From Methylovorus sp035565335 (lineage in GTDB: Bacteria > Pseudomonadota > Gammaproteobacteria > Burkholderiales > Methylophilaceae), in assembly GCA_035565335.1 (NCBI GenBank), contig DATMSO010000072.1, forward strand, positions 1 to 64,000: a DNA stretch of 64,000 bases. The letters run 5' to 3'. The notes below the pieces were generated by a model. The model was not told the origin of the DNA and made no database searches. It saw only the letters and a program-made list of their open reading frames with translations. Each line of letters begins with the position of its first letter. Position 1 is the stretch's first letter. This document shows, piece by piece, positions 1 through 8,969 of the stretch. Both the position numbers and the translations under genes were made by a program.

Positions 1-232
1 AGGGCAAATGCTACAAGATCCATTCTTGAATACCTTGCGCAAGGAACATGTGCCTGTCTCGATTTATCTGGTTAACGGCATCAAGCTGCAAGGCCAGGTA
101 GACTCATTTGATCAGTATGTCATCCTGCTCAAAAACACAGTAACCCAGATGGTATACAAACACGCCATCTCCACCATTGTTCCCGCCCGCGCCGTCAGCA
201 TTCCCTCAGCCCACGCTACTCCCGCCGAGTAA
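1..232 (+). CDS. hfq: RNA chaperone Hfq (5' end missing)
   Basis: Hexameric Sm-like RNA chaperone that pairs small RNAs with mRNAs. The visible part holds the Sm1 motif (QDPFLNTLRKEHVPVSIYLV region) and the Sm2 motif with YKHAIS near the C-terminus, which is the hallmark of bacterial Hfq. The first in-frame ATG is at 8, but codons for Gly-Gln precede it in frame, exactly as in the family's usual N-terminus (…KGQ-M/L-LQDPF), so the true start lies just outside the window and a few residues are missing. The tail is short. It lies 24 bases upstream of hflX, the standard proteobacterial order. Confidence 0.97.
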   Translation, partial: GQMLQDPFLNTLRKEHVPVSIYLVNGIKLQGQVDSFDQYVILLKNTVTQMVYKHAISTIVPARAVSIPSAHATPAE

Positions 233-256
233 CAGGAAGCGTAGTGACCTTTAGCA

Positions 257-1396
257 ATGTTTGATCGCCCCAGCGGCGGAGATGCCGCAGTTCTCGTCAG
301 TGTCGATTTTGGCGATTCAGGATACGAAGAAAGTCTGCAGGAGTTGAGGCAACTTGCCATCAGTGCTGGCATGGATATTCGTGCCACCATTGAAGGCAAG
401 CGTCCCAAGCCGGATGCCAAGTTTTTTGTGGGATCAGGCAAAGCAGATGAGCTTGCTGAATCGCTTAAATCCCATGAGGCACAAGTTGCCGTTTTTAATC
501 ATGACTTGAGCCCCTCCCAGCAACGTAATCTTGAACGCTTGCTTGAAAGCCGCGTCGTAGATCGGACGGGCTTGATACTGGATATTTTTGCCCAGCGCGC
601 CCAAAGCCACGAAGGCAAGCTGCAAGTTGAGCTTGCGCAGCTTGAGCATCTGTCTACCCGTCTTGTGCGCGGCTGGACTCACCTTGAGCGCCAGAAGGGC
701 GGTATCGGTGTGCGTGGCGGCCCTGGGGAAACGCAGCTGGAGCTGGACAGGCGGATGTTGCGCATACGCGTAAAGCAGTTGCGCGAAAAGCTCGCCAAGC
801 TCAAGCAGCAGCGCGGCATGCAGCGGCGTTCGCGCAAGCGTTCGCTGGTGATGTCGGTGTCTTTGGTTGGTTACACTAATGCAGGCAAATCCACCTTGTT
901 CAATCGGCTTACCCAGTCTGGCGTCTATGCAGCAGATCAATTGTTTGCCACGCTGGATACGACGTCGCGTAAGCTCTATATTCCCGATGGTGGTCCCGTG
1001 GTGTTATCGGACACGGTAGGGTTTATCAAACACTTGCCGCATGCGCTGGTGGAAGCCTTTGGCGCGACACTGGAAGAGGCGGTACAGGCGGACTTGTTGT
1101 TGCATGTTGTTGATGCTGCCAGTCCGGTGCGTGATGATCAGATAGCCCAGGTGAATAAGGTGCTGGAAGAAATCGGTGCCGAGCAGGTGCACCAGGTGCT
1201 GGTGCTTAATCAGATAGACCGGGCAGGGCTGGAGCCGGGATTGGAGCGGGATGAGTATGGTAGAATTTGCCGGATTCGCATCTCAGCCAAGACCGGCGAA
1301 GGGCTTGAACTAGTGCGTCAGTGTTTGCGTGAACATCAGCAGATGCTGTTCGCACATCAGCTTGAAGCCAGCTCGCCGGATGTAGTCCCCACATAA
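257..1396 (+). CDS. hflX: Ribosome-associated GTPase HflX
   Basis: GTPase that binds the 50S subunit and helps split stalled or heat-damaged ribosomes. 379 residues: N-terminal HflX domain with the Gly-rich segment RGGPGETQLELDRR (about 150-170), a helical linker, then the G domain with the P-loop GYTNAGKST at 205-213, a DTVGF G3 motif near 252, and NQID as G4 near 317. Length is typical of the compact betaproteobacterial form. It follows hfq by 24 bases and precedes hflK by 27, so hfq-hflX-hflK-hflC is probably one transcription unit. Confidence 0.96.
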   Translation: MFDRPSGGDAAVLVSVDFGDSGYEESLQELRQLAISAGMDIRATIEGKRPKPDAKFFVGSGKADELAESLKSHEAQVAVFNHDLSPSQQRNLERLLESRVVDRTGLILDIFAQRAQSHEGKLQVELAQLEHLSTRLVRGWTHLERQKGGIGVRGGPGETQLELDRRMLRIRVKQLREKLAKLKQQRGMQRRSRKRSLVMSVSLVGYTNAGKSTLFNRLTQSGVYAADQLFATLDTTSRKLYIPDGGPVVLSDTVGFIKHLPHALVEAFGATLEEAVQADLLLHVVDAASPVRDDQIAQVNKVLEEIGAEQVHQVLVLNQIDRAGLEPGLERDEYGRICRIRISAKTGEGLELVRQCLREHQQMLFAHQLEASSPDVVPT

Positions 1397-1423
1397 ACGT
1401 TTTTTTGATTTTCGGAGTAACTC

Positions 1424-2608
1424 ATGGCTAACGATCCCGGTTGGGGCAACCGCAATAATGACGGCCCGCCCGATTTGGACGAGGTGTTGCGCCAGTTCAG
1501 CCGCAAGCTGAACGGCCTGTTTGGCAGATCTCCCAAGGGTGGTCAGTCACCACAAACCGAAGGCAGCGGTATACCCGTGCTGCCTATCGTAGGCTTGATT
1601 GCCGTTATCTGGTTTGCTACCGGCTTCTATATCGTCGATCAGGGCTCGCGTGGCGTGGTGTTGCGCTTTGGCAAGCACGTTGAAACCACGTTGCCTGGCC
1701 CGCGTTGGCACATGCCTTATCCGGTTGAAAGTGTTGATGTCATCAACATGGAACAAGTGCGTACCATCGAAGTGGGTTATCGGTCGGCCGAGGGTGGCTC
1801 AGGTCGCAGCAAGGAGCTGCGCGAATCCCTGATGCTGACAGATGATGAGAACATTATCGATCTGCAATTTGCCGTGCAGTACAACCTCAAGAATGTGGAA
1901 GAGGCCCTGTTCAACAATCGCTCTGCCGAAGAGTCTGTGCGCGGAATTGCCGAAACGGCGATTCGTGAAATCGTCGGCAAGAGCAAGATGGACTTTGCTC
2001 TGTACGAAGGCCGCGAAGAAGTGGCGGTAGAAGCCAAGAAGCTGATGCAGGAAATCCTCGACCGCTACAATACCGGCATTAATGTCGTGAATGTCACCAT
2101 GCAGAATGCGCAACCTCCTGAGCAGGTGCAGGCTGCCTTTGATGATGCGGTAAAAGCCGGCCAGGATCTGGAGCGTCAGAAAAACGAAGGTCAGGCATAT
2201 GCCAACGATATCATTCCTAAAGCACGCGGTACTGCATCGCGTCTTCTGGAAGAGGCTGCTGGTTACAAGCTGCGTGTTGAGAACGAGGCGCAAGGTAATG
2301 CCAGCCGCTTTGAGCAGGTGTTAAGCCAGTATCAGCGTGCGCCTGAAGTCACCCGTCAGCGTCTCTATCTGGATGCGCAAGAGCAAATTCTATCCAGTGT
2401 GAGCAAGGTGGTTGTTGATCATAAGGGTGGTAACAGCATGTTGTATTTGCCGCTGGACAAGCTGCTTGCCAATACCGGCGGCCAAGCCACGACGGCGCCT
2501 TCACTTAATGCACCAACGACAACGCCTGCTAGCACCTTGCCTGACATTGACCTGAACAATCTGCGTTCACGCGACAGCTTCCGTAGTCGTGATCGTGAAA
2601 GCCGATAA
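1424..2608 (+). CDS. hflK: FtsH protease modulator HflK
   Basis: SPFH/prohibitin-family membrane protein that forms the HflKC cage around the FtsH protease and modulates its activity. 394 residues. The N-terminus is Gly/Asn/Pro-rich and cytoplasmic (ANDPGWGNRNNDGPPDLDEV, the typical HflK opening), followed by one membrane segment at about 50-68 and the SPFH domain (about 70-260), then a coiled coil and a Thr/Pro-rich tail. A GGAG ribosome site precedes the ATG. It is followed 15 bases later by hflC, its obligate partner. Confidence 0.96.
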   Translation: MANDPGWGNRNNDGPPDLDEVLRQFSRKLNGLFGRSPKGGQSPQTEGSGIPVLPIVGLIAVIWFATGFYIVDQGSRGVVLRFGKHVETTLPGPRWHMPYPVESVDVINMEQVRTIEVGYRSAEGGSGRSKELRESLMLTDDENIIDLQFAVQYNLKNVEEALFNNRSAEESVRGIAETAIREIVGKSKMDFALYEGREEVAVEAKKLMQEILDRYNTGINVVNVTMQNAQPPEQVQAAFDDAVKAGQDLERQKNEGQAYANDIIPKARGTASRLLEEAAGYKLRVENEAQGNASRFEQVLSQYQRAPEVTRQRLYLDAQEQILSSVSKVVVDHKGGNSMLYLPLDKLLANTGGQATTAPSLNAPTTTPASTLPDIDLNNLRSRDSFRSRDRESR

Positions 2609-2623
2609 GGGGCATCGAACAAC

Positions 2624-3496
2624 ATGAAAAACTTAAGCACAGTGTTAATCGGTCTTATCGCAGCCCTGCTGTTGATCAGTCTCTCCGCGTTTACGGTAGA
2701 CCAGCGCGAATACGCTCTGGTATTCCGTCTGGGTGAAATTGTCTCGGTCAAGAAAGAGCCCGGCCTCTACTTCAAGATGCCGTTTGTTGAAAATGTGCGC
2801 TATTTCGACAAGCGTATCCTGACCTTGAACTGGGTAGAGCCGGATCGTTTTCTGACCAGTGAGAAAAAGAACGTGCTGGTGGATTCTTTCGTCAAATGGC
2901 GCATTGTTGACCCAGCCAAATATTATGTGTCGGTGAAGGGGGATGAGCTGCAGGCTGAACGCAGGCTCTCGCAAACCGTGAACGATGGCTTGCGCGCCGA
3001 GTTCGGTAAACGCACGATTCATGATGTGGTTTCCGGCGAGCGCGGTCAGATCATGGAAATCCTGCGTCAGCGTGCTGACCGTGATGCCAAGGAATATGGT
3101 ATCCAGGTGCTGGATGTACGTCTGCGTCGTGTGGATTTGCCACAGGAAGTCAGCGAATCTGTTTATCAGCGTATGGAAGCCGAGCGTAAGCGCGTAGCCA
3201 ATGAGCTGCGTTCGCAAGGTGCCGGCGCTGCCGAGAAAATCCGGGCTGATGCGGACCGCCAGCGTGAAGTCATTATTGCGGAAGCCTTCCGTGAAGCGCA
3301 GCGCATCAAGGGTGAAGGCGATGCCAAGGCATCCGAGATTTACTCGCAGGCCTATGGCAAGAACCCGGAATTCTATGCGTTTTATCGTAGCCTCGATGCC
3401 TACCGCAATAGCTTCAAGAGCAAGAACGATATCATGGTGCTAGAGCCTGATTCTGACTTCTTCAAGTACCTGCGCAGCCCTTCTGCCAAGAAGTAA
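2624..3496 (+). CDS. hflC: FtsH protease modulator HflC
   Basis: Second subunit of the HflKC complex that regulates FtsH. 290 residues: an N-terminal signal anchor (about 7-25), an SPFH domain starting with the typical VDQREYALVFRLG segment, and a C-terminal coiled coil with an Ala/Glu/Arg-rich stretch (AERKRVANELRSQGAG). The end FKYLRSP matches the family. It sits directly after hflK, and a DUF2065 gene starts 4 bases after its stop, as in many betaproteobacteria. Confidence 0.96.
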   Translation: MKNLSTVLIGLIAALLLISLSAFTVDQREYALVFRLGEIVSVKKEPGLYFKMPFVENVRYFDKRILTLNWVEPDRFLTSEKKNVLVDSFVKWRIVDPAKYYVSVKGDELQAERRLSQTVNDGLRAEFGKRTIHDVVSGERGQIMEILRQRADRDAKEYGIQVLDVRLRRVDLPQEVSESVYQRMEAERKRVANELRSQGAGAAEKIRADADRQREVIIAEAFREAQRIKGEGDAKASEIYSQAYGKNPEFYAFYRSLDAYRNSFKSKNDIMVLEPDSDFFKYLRSPSAKK

Positions 3497-3499
3497 CGC

Positions 3500-3688
3500 T
3501 TGAACGCTACCTTGTTAACCGCGCTGGGCCTGATGCTGGTGCTGGAAGGGGTTCTGCCCCTGCTGGCACCAAAAGCCTGGCGCGATACCTTCAAGCGTAT
3601 GGTGGAACTGAAAGATGGCCAGCTACGGTTTGTGGGCCTGGTGTCCATGACAGTTGGCCTCTTGCTTTTGCTGTTTTTCAAAAATTAA
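3500..3688 (+). CDS. Small inner-membrane protein, DUF2065 (YjeT-like)
   Basis: 62-residue protein with two hydrophobic segments (about 5-24 and 43-60) separated by a short basic/polar loop. It is the DUF2065/YjeT family, which is found next to hflC in many proteobacteria; its role is unknown, and a link to HflKC/FtsH is inference from conserved position. Translation most likely starts at TTG 3500, four bases after the hflC stop, which implies translational coupling; there is no in-frame ATG before Met-12. Confidence 0.85.
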   Translation: MNATLLTALGLMLVLEGVLPLLAPKAWRDTFKRMVELKDGQLRFVGLVSMTVGLLLLLFFKN

Positions 3689-3874
3689 AGCCCCTGCCTG
3701 CAAAGGTGGTGGCCTGATTTCCCTTCCATTCTCCCTTTTCTCGGCGCAGTCGAGTTTCGCAAGCAGCCGCGAGTGGTTTACAATATAGGCCTTCCTGTTG
3801 CGGGTATGGTCGTCCCACCACTCCAGTCACAGCATGTAATGTCCGTTAACACGCCTCAATACTAAAGAATCGTT

Positions 3875-5035
3875 ATGCGTAACTGGCTTTTACCAGAATA
3901 CATAGAAGATGTGCTGCCTGCAGAAGCAGCACGCATGGAGCATTTGCGCCGGCAATTGCTGGATCTGTTTGCCGTGCACGGTTACCAGTTCGTGATCCCT
4001 CCGTTGCTGGAATATCTGGAGTCGTTGATTACCGGTGTGGGGCATGATCTCGATCTGGCCACATTCAAGGTGGTGGATCAGCTGACCGGACGCCTGATGG
4101 GCGTGCGTGCCGATACCACACCGCAAGCCGCCCGGATTGATGCACACATGCTGAATAATCAGGGCGTGTCGCGCCTGTGTTATGCCGGTAGTGTGCTTCG
4201 CACCACGCCGAGTGGCCTGGCCCAGACCCGTGAGCCTTTGCAGCTTGGCGCCGAGCTGTTCGGTCATGCCGGCGTTGAAAGCGATATTGAAGTGCAGCGC
4301 CTGATGGTAAAAGCCCTGAAGGTGGCTGGCGTGACGCAACTGCATCTCGACTTCAGTCATGTTGGTATTTTCAGGCATCTGGTCCGGCAAGCCGGCGTTA
4401 GTGCGGAGCTGGAGCAGGCACTCTATGCTGCCTTGCAAAGTAAGGATCAGGCAGAGGTGCGCAAACTGACGTCGGCATTGGATGCCGCCACTTCTGCTGC
4501 TCTCTGTGCGCTGACTGAATTGAACGGCGGCGCCGAGGTGCTGACGCGTGCTGCTAAGGTGTTGCCTGCGACAGCGGCTATTACGTCGGCGCTAGCAGAT
4601 TTGCACCAAGTTGCCCGACAATTGCAGGATCTGGACGTGAATGTCTGTTTTGACCTGGCTGAATTGCGTGGCTATCACTATCACAGTGGCATGGTATTCG
4701 CGGCTTATGCCCAAGGCTATGCCGGCCCGCTGGCCTTAGGCGGACGTTATGACGAAGTGGGTTCCGCCTTTGGTCGTGCACGTCCTGCCACCGGGTTCAG
4801 TCTGGATTTGCGCGGGCTGGTAACCGCATTGCCGCCGGCAGAAATCACAAAGGCTATTTTCGCGCCTTATGATCAGGACCCTGCGCTCACCGCGAAAGTG
4901 GATGCATTGCGCGAACAAGGGCAGATTGTAATCCAGGAGTTGCCTGGTCATGAATCTCATCGCAATGAATTGCAGTGTGACCGTCAGCTGGTGAAGCAGG
5001 GCGCTCAGTGGGAAGTGCAGGCCATGCCGTCCTGA
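3875..5035 (+). CDS. hisZ: ATP phosphoribosyltransferase regulatory subunit HisZ
   Basis: Class II aminoacyl-tRNA synthetase-like paralogue of HisRS that pairs with short-form HisG to make the first enzyme of histidine synthesis. 386 residues; opens RNWLLPEYIEDVLPAEA and carries HisRS-like motif 2 (TTPQAARIDAH…RLCYAGSVLR) and a GGRYDEV-type motif 3 near 290. It lacks the anticodon-binding domain, as HisZ does. Position between hflC and purA is the usual betaproteobacterial arrangement; a 186-base gap upstream allows its own promoter. Confidence 0.94.
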   Translation: MRNWLLPEYIEDVLPAEAARMEHLRRQLLDLFAVHGYQFVIPPLLEYLESLITGVGHDLDLATFKVVDQLTGRLMGVRADTTPQAARIDAHMLNNQGVSRLCYAGSVLRTTPSGLAQTREPLQLGAELFGHAGVESDIEVQRLMVKALKVAGVTQLHLDFSHVGIFRHLVRQAGVSAELEQALYAALQSKDQAEVRKLTSALDAATSAALCALTELNGGAEVLTRAAKVLPATAAITSALADLHQVARQLQDLDVNVCFDLAELRGYHYHSGMVFAAYAQGYAGPLALGGRYDEVGSAFGRARPATGFSLDLRGLVTALPPAEITKAIFAPYDQDPALTAKVDALREQGQIVIQELPGHESHRNELQCDRQLVKQGAQWEVQAMPS

Positions 5036-5105
5036 TTGCCGCTGGCAGCAGAAGATGGAATGGCAGTGAATCAATCTTGAAATTTAAATTATTTTGGCAG
5101 AACGC

Positions 5106-6425
5106 ATGATGAACAAGAATGTAGTCGTAATTGGTACCCAGTGGGGCGACGAAGGCAAAGGTAAGATCGTGGATTGGTTGACCGATCATGCCCAAGGCGT
5201 GGTGCGCTTTCAGGGCGGCCACAATGCCGGGCATACGCTGGTCATTGGCCAGGGCGACGCGCAGCGTGAATACAAGCTGAACCTGGTGCCATCCGGCATC
5301 GTGCGCGAGGGCATCAAATGCTACATCGGGAACGGCGTTGTGCTGGATGTTGCGCATTTGCTGGAAGAAATCAAAGGCCTGGAAGCGGTTGGTGTCGAAG
5401 TACGCAGTCGCCTGATGGTCAGCCCTGGCTGCCCGCTCATCATGGGCTACCACGTGGCGATGGATAAAGCGCGTGAAGCGGCGCGCAACATCAAGATCGG
5501 CACCACCGGTAAGGGTATCGGGCCAACTTACGAGGACAAGGTGGCGCGTCGTGCGCTCCGCGTTTACGACCTGTTTTATCCCGAGCGCTTTGCCGAAAAG
5601 CTGCGCGAAGTCATGGAATACCACAACTTTGTGCTGACCAAATACCTGGGTGTAGCTGCCGTGGATTACCAGACTGAACTGGATCAGGCATTAAGCCGCG
5701 TGGAGCAATTAAGCCCGATGGTGGGTGACGTATCCGCCGCCTTGTATGCCGCCAATAAAGCAGGTGACAAATTGTTGTTTGAAGGCGCACAAGGCACCTT
5801 GCTGGATATTGACCACGGTACGTATCCGTATGTGACCTCTTCCAACTGCGTGGCTGGCCAAGCGGCTGCCGGTACCGGTGTCGGTCCGCAAGTACTGGAC
5901 TATGTGCTGGGTATTACCAAGGCCTACTGTACCCGGGTAGGTGGTGGTCCTTTCCCCAGCGAACTCGATATTGAAACGCTGGATACCCCAGGCTTCCAGA
6001 TGTCCGACAAGGGTCGTGAAATCGGCACGGTGACCAAGCGCAAACGTCGTTGCGGCTGGTTTGATGCTGCTGCATTGCGTCGCTCGGCGCGCATCAACGG
6101 GTTGACCGGCTTGTGCATCACCAAGCTGGATGTGCTGGATGGCATTCCCGAGCTGGATATCTGCACCGGCTACAAGCTGGATGGCAAAGTGATTGATCTC
6201 TTGCCAGTAGGCGCTGATGATCTGGCGCGTTGCGAGCCGATTTACGAGCGCATGCCGGGCTGGACAGAAAACACCTTTGGTATCAATACTTGGGAAGGCC
6301 TGCCGATGAATGCACGCAACTATCTCAAGCGCCTGGAAACCCTCTGCGAAGTGCCTGTGGCTATCGTCTCCACCGGCCCTGAGCGCGATCAGACCATCGT
6401 CTTGCGCCATCCTTTCGGAGGCTAG
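5106..6425 (+). CDS. purA: Adenylosuccinate synthetase
   Basis: Converts IMP, aspartate and GTP to adenylosuccinate, the first step from IMP to AMP. About 439 residues with the N-terminal GTP/IMP loop QWGDEGKGK, the GHNAGHT motif, the IGTTGKGIGPTYEDK segment, and C-terminal STGPERDQT. An upstream in-frame TTG at 5094 exists, but ATG 5106 (or 5109) leaves the canonical (M)MNKNVVVIG start and was chosen; no strong ribosome site helps decide. The next gene begins 2 bases after the stop, so the C1-cofactor block that follows may be co-transcribed. Confidence 0.96.
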   Translation: MMNKNVVVIGTQWGDEGKGKIVDWLTDHAQGVVRFQGGHNAGHTLVIGQGDAQREYKLNLVPSGIVREGIKCYIGNGVVLDVAHLLEEIKGLEAVGVEVRSRLMVSPGCPLIMGYHVAMDKAREAARNIKIGTTGKGIGPTYEDKVARRALRVYDLFYPERFAEKLREVMEYHNFVLTKYLGVAAVDYQTELDQALSRVEQLSPMVGDVSAALYAANKAGDKLLFEGAQGTLLDIDHGTYPYVTSSNCVAGQAAAGTGVGPQVLDYVLGITKAYCTRVGGGPFPSELDIETLDTPGFQMSDKGREIGTVTKRKRRCGWFDAAALRRSARINGLTGLCITKLDVLDGIPELDICTGYKLDGKVIDLLPVGADDLARCEPIYERMPGWTENTFGINTWEGLPMNARNYLKRLETLCEVPVAIVSTGPERDQTIVLRHPFGG

Positions 6426-6427
6426 GC

Positions 6428-6976
6428 TTGAAACCCATACACGAGCAGCGCCTGGCATGGGCCATTACCGGCTCCGGGCATTACCTGCGCGAGTGCATTG
6501 ATATTCTCAATACCCTGGACCAGGTAGATCTTTTCCTGAGCAAGGCGGCTGCGGAGATATTGAAGCAATACGGTTACGAACATAACGTTGGTCGTGTCTA
6601 TCAGGACAAAACGGCCAGTTCGGTGCCGGTAGAGCTGTTCTACCACGGCGCCTATCACACGGTGGTGGTGGCGCCGGCGACATCCAACACGGTCGCGAAA
6701 ATGGTTTACGGCATTTCGGATAACCTGGTCACCAATATCTTTGCGCAGGCCGGCAAGTGCCGTGTTCCTAGTATTGTGTTTGCCTGCGATACCGCGCCGG
6801 AGCTGGAGTCTGAGGCGCCGCGCGAGCATATGGTCAAGGTATATCCGCGCCGTATCGATCTCGAAAACATGGAAAAGCTGAAGACCTTTGACGACACTAC
6901 AGTGGCGGGTGATATTCCCCAGTTGCAAGCAGCAATCCAGACGCGGTTGGCATGGCTGAGAGACTCCTCTTCCTGA
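6428..6976 (+). CDS. dmrB: Flavoprotein, dihydromethanopterin reductase (DmrB-like)
   Basis: 182-residue flavoprotein-family (Rossmann-like) protein. It resembles the archaeal-type flavoprotein DmrB, which reduces dihydromethanopterin to tetrahydromethanopterin in bacterial methylotrophs and relatives. Visible features are the ITGSGHYL phosphate-binding opening, VVVAPATSNTVAKM (flavoprotein PATANT-like motif, about 79-92) and GISDNLVTN. Start TTG 6428 is 2 bases after purA. The gene overlaps the DUF6513 gene by 25 bases. DmrB identity is inferred from family and from the three cofactor genes behind it; other archaeal-type flavoproteins of this family would look similar. Confidence 0.72.
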   Translation: MKPIHEQRLAWAITGSGHYLRECIDILNTLDQVDLFLSKAAAEILKQYGYEHNVGRVYQDKTASSVPVELFYHGAYHTVVVAPATSNTVAKMVYGISDNLVTNIFAQAGKCRVPSIVFACDTAPELESEAPREHMVKVYPRRIDLENMEKLKTFDDTTVAGDIPQLQAAIQTRLAWLRDSSS

Positions 6977-8352
6977 CCGGCAAGCTGGCTGAAAAAAGCC
7001 TGCATAAGGTGCTGGAGGCCATGCAACCCACCGATTTCAAATACCGTGTTGCGCAAATTGGCGTATCGGTGGCGGCATTAATGACGCCTGAACTGATAGT
7101 GCGACGCCTGCCCGATGCAGGGGATGCCGATCGCATGTTGATCCCCGGCTTGTGTCGCGGTGACCTGCGCATACTGGAGGATAAATACGGGATTCCTGTC
7201 GAGCGCGGCCCGGAAGACCTGAAAGATTTGCCCCAGTTTTTTGGTCATGGTGGAAAAGCGCCTGATCTTTCGCAGCATGCCGTGCGCATTTTCGCCGAGA
7301 TCGTAGAGGCGCCGCAGTTGACCGTGGAAGGTATCGTGGCGCGTGCGGCGTATTTTCGCAATCAGGGCGCCGATGTCATCGACCTTGGTTGTCTGCCCAA
7401 TACCCCATTCCCGCATCTGGCGGAAGCCATTCAGGCCCTGAAATCTGAAGGGTTTGCTGTCAGCGTCGACTCCTTGAATCATGATGATCTGTTAATGGCA
7501 GGTAAGGCCGGTGCTGATTATCTATTGAGCCTGACCGAACACAGCCTGTGGATTGCCGACGAAGTGGCTGCCACGCCGGTGCTGATTCCGGCCAAGTCCG
7601 GCAGTCTGGCTTCGCTTTACCGCGCGATTGAGGGCATGCTGAAAAAAGGCCGTCCTTTCATTGCCGATGCCATTCTCGATCCTATTCCGTTTGGCTTGAC
7701 TGATTCCATCGTGCGTTATCAGCGCTTGCGCAAAAAATACCCGGACATCGAGATCATGATGGGCGTGGGAAATCTGACGGAACTGACAGATGCGGATACC
7801 ACCGGTATCAATGCCATCCTGTTCGGCATTATTACCGAGTTGAATGTGAACGCCGTGCTCGCCACTTCGGTTAGTCCGCATGCCACGAATGCCGTGGCAG
7901 AGGCGGATATCGCACGCCGTGTCATGTTTGCCGCGCGGGAGGATAGACGCTTGCCGCGCGATTACAGTGCGGGATTATTAGGGCTGCATGATCGCCGTCC
8001 TTTTGGCTACACTGCCGAGGAAATTGCTGAGCTTGCGGCGCAGATCAAGGATCCCAGTTTCCGTATTCAGGTCAGCGAGCAGGGCATGCACATTTACAAC
8101 CGCGATGGCATGTTCACCGCCACAGACCCTTTCGCCTTGTATCCTGACCTTAAGGTGGACGATGACGCGTCTCACGCCTTTTACCTCGGTGTAGAACTTG
8201 CGCGCGCGCAAATCGCCTGGCAGCTCAAAAAGCGTTATAACCAGGATGAAGAGCTGGAGTGGGGCGTCAATACCGTTCGCAAAGCCCCCGAAGCCAGAGT
8301 GGTGCATCGCGATGCTTCGCTCAAGGAAAAACGCAGCAAAGACAAATCCTGA
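6952..8352 (+). CDS. DUF6513 / dihydropteroate synthase-like protein of the H4MPT gene set
   Basis: 466 residues. The N-terminal part (about 1-130) is DUF6513; the middle (about 130-340) is a TIM barrel related to dihydropteroate synthase, with strands such as GADVIDLGC and FAVSVDSLNHDDL where DHPS has pterin-contacting acidic residues; the C-terminal part fits the DUF4346-type extension. This family occurs in bacteria that make tetrahydromethanopterin and is essential for that in methylotroph genetics, but its reaction is not settled. Start ATG 6952 lies inside dmrB in another frame, so the two are translationally coupled. The C-terminal 20 residues are Lys/Arg-rich. Confidence 0.8.
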   Translation: MAERLLFLTGKLAEKSLHKVLEAMQPTDFKYRVAQIGVSVAALMTPELIVRRLPDAGDADRMLIPGLCRGDLRILEDKYGIPVERGPEDLKDLPQFFGHGGKAPDLSQHAVRIFAEIVEAPQLTVEGIVARAAYFRNQGADVIDLGCLPNTPFPHLAEAIQALKSEGFAVSVDSLNHDDLLMAGKAGADYLLSLTEHSLWIADEVAATPVLIPAKSGSLASLYRAIEGMLKKGRPFIADAILDPIPFGLTDSIVRYQRLRKKYPDIEIMMGVGNLTELTDADTTGINAILFGIITELNVNAVLATSVSPHATNAVAEADIARRVMFAAREDRRLPRDYSAGLLGLHDRRPFGYTAEEIAELAAQIKDPSFRIQVSEQGMHIYNRDGMFTATDPFALYPDLKVDDDASHAFYLGVELARAQIAWQLKKRYNQDEELEWGVNTVRKAPEARVVHRDASLKEKRSKDKS

Positions 8353-8357
8353 ACACC

Positions 8358-8969
8358 ATGAATATCCAAGAGTATCAGCAGATCAAGGCCGGTGAGATGA
8401 TCCATGAGACCATCGTCATCAGCACCGATGCGCAGGGGCTTCCCCATATTGCGCCCTTTGGTGTGAGGGAGCGCGATGGCCTGGTGCTGATTGCACCATT
8501 TCGTCCATCTTCCAGTCTCGATAATCTGCTTGCCCGTCGCACGGCTGTCTTGAACCTGACCGATGATGTACGCATATTTGCTGGCGCCCTCAGTGGCCGT
8601 CGCGACTGGCCGCTACGCAAGGCAATGCGCGTGGAAGGCTATGTGCTGGAAGCCGCACTGGCGCACCGCGAATTGGTACTGGAAGAGGTGGTGGAGGATG
8701 CCGAGCGCCCATTGCTGTATTTTCGCGTGGTGCATGAAGAGACCCATGCGGCCTTCCGCGGATTTAACCGGGCACAGGCCGCCGTGGTTGAGCTTGCCGT
8801 GCTGGTAAGCCGCCTGCACATGCTGCCCATGGAAAAAATTGAAGCCGAAATGAAATATCTGAAAATTGCCATTGAGAAAACCGCTGGGCCGCGTGAACTG
8901 GAAGCCTGGCAATGGCTGGTGGCGCGAGTGGCTGAGCATATGGCGGCCCAGGAAAAGGGGCAGGCATGA
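8358..8969 (+). CDS. DUF447-family protein of the H4MPT gene set
   Basis: 203-residue protein of the DUF447 family (archaeal-type, probably a split-barrel flavin-binding fold), one of the conserved genes of bacterial tetrahydromethanopterin gene clusters; its reaction is unknown. It opens MNIQEYQQIKAGEMIHETIV and has PHIAPFGVRERDGL and RPSSSLDNL motifs typical of the family. Start ATG 8358 was chosen over an upstream in-frame TTG at 8259, because the extra residues would overlap the preceding gene and are low-quality. Its stop overlaps the next start as ATGA. Confidence 0.82.
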   Translation: MNIQEYQQIKAGEMIHETIVISTDAQGLPHIAPFGVRERDGLVLIAPFRPSSSLDNLLARRTAVLNLTDDVRIFAGALSGRRDWPLRKAMRVEGYVLEAALAHRELVLEEVVEDAERPLLYFRVVHEETHAAFRGFNRAQAAVVELAVLVSRLHMLPMEKIEAEMKYLKIAIEKTAGPRELEAWQWLVARVAEHMAAQEKGQA

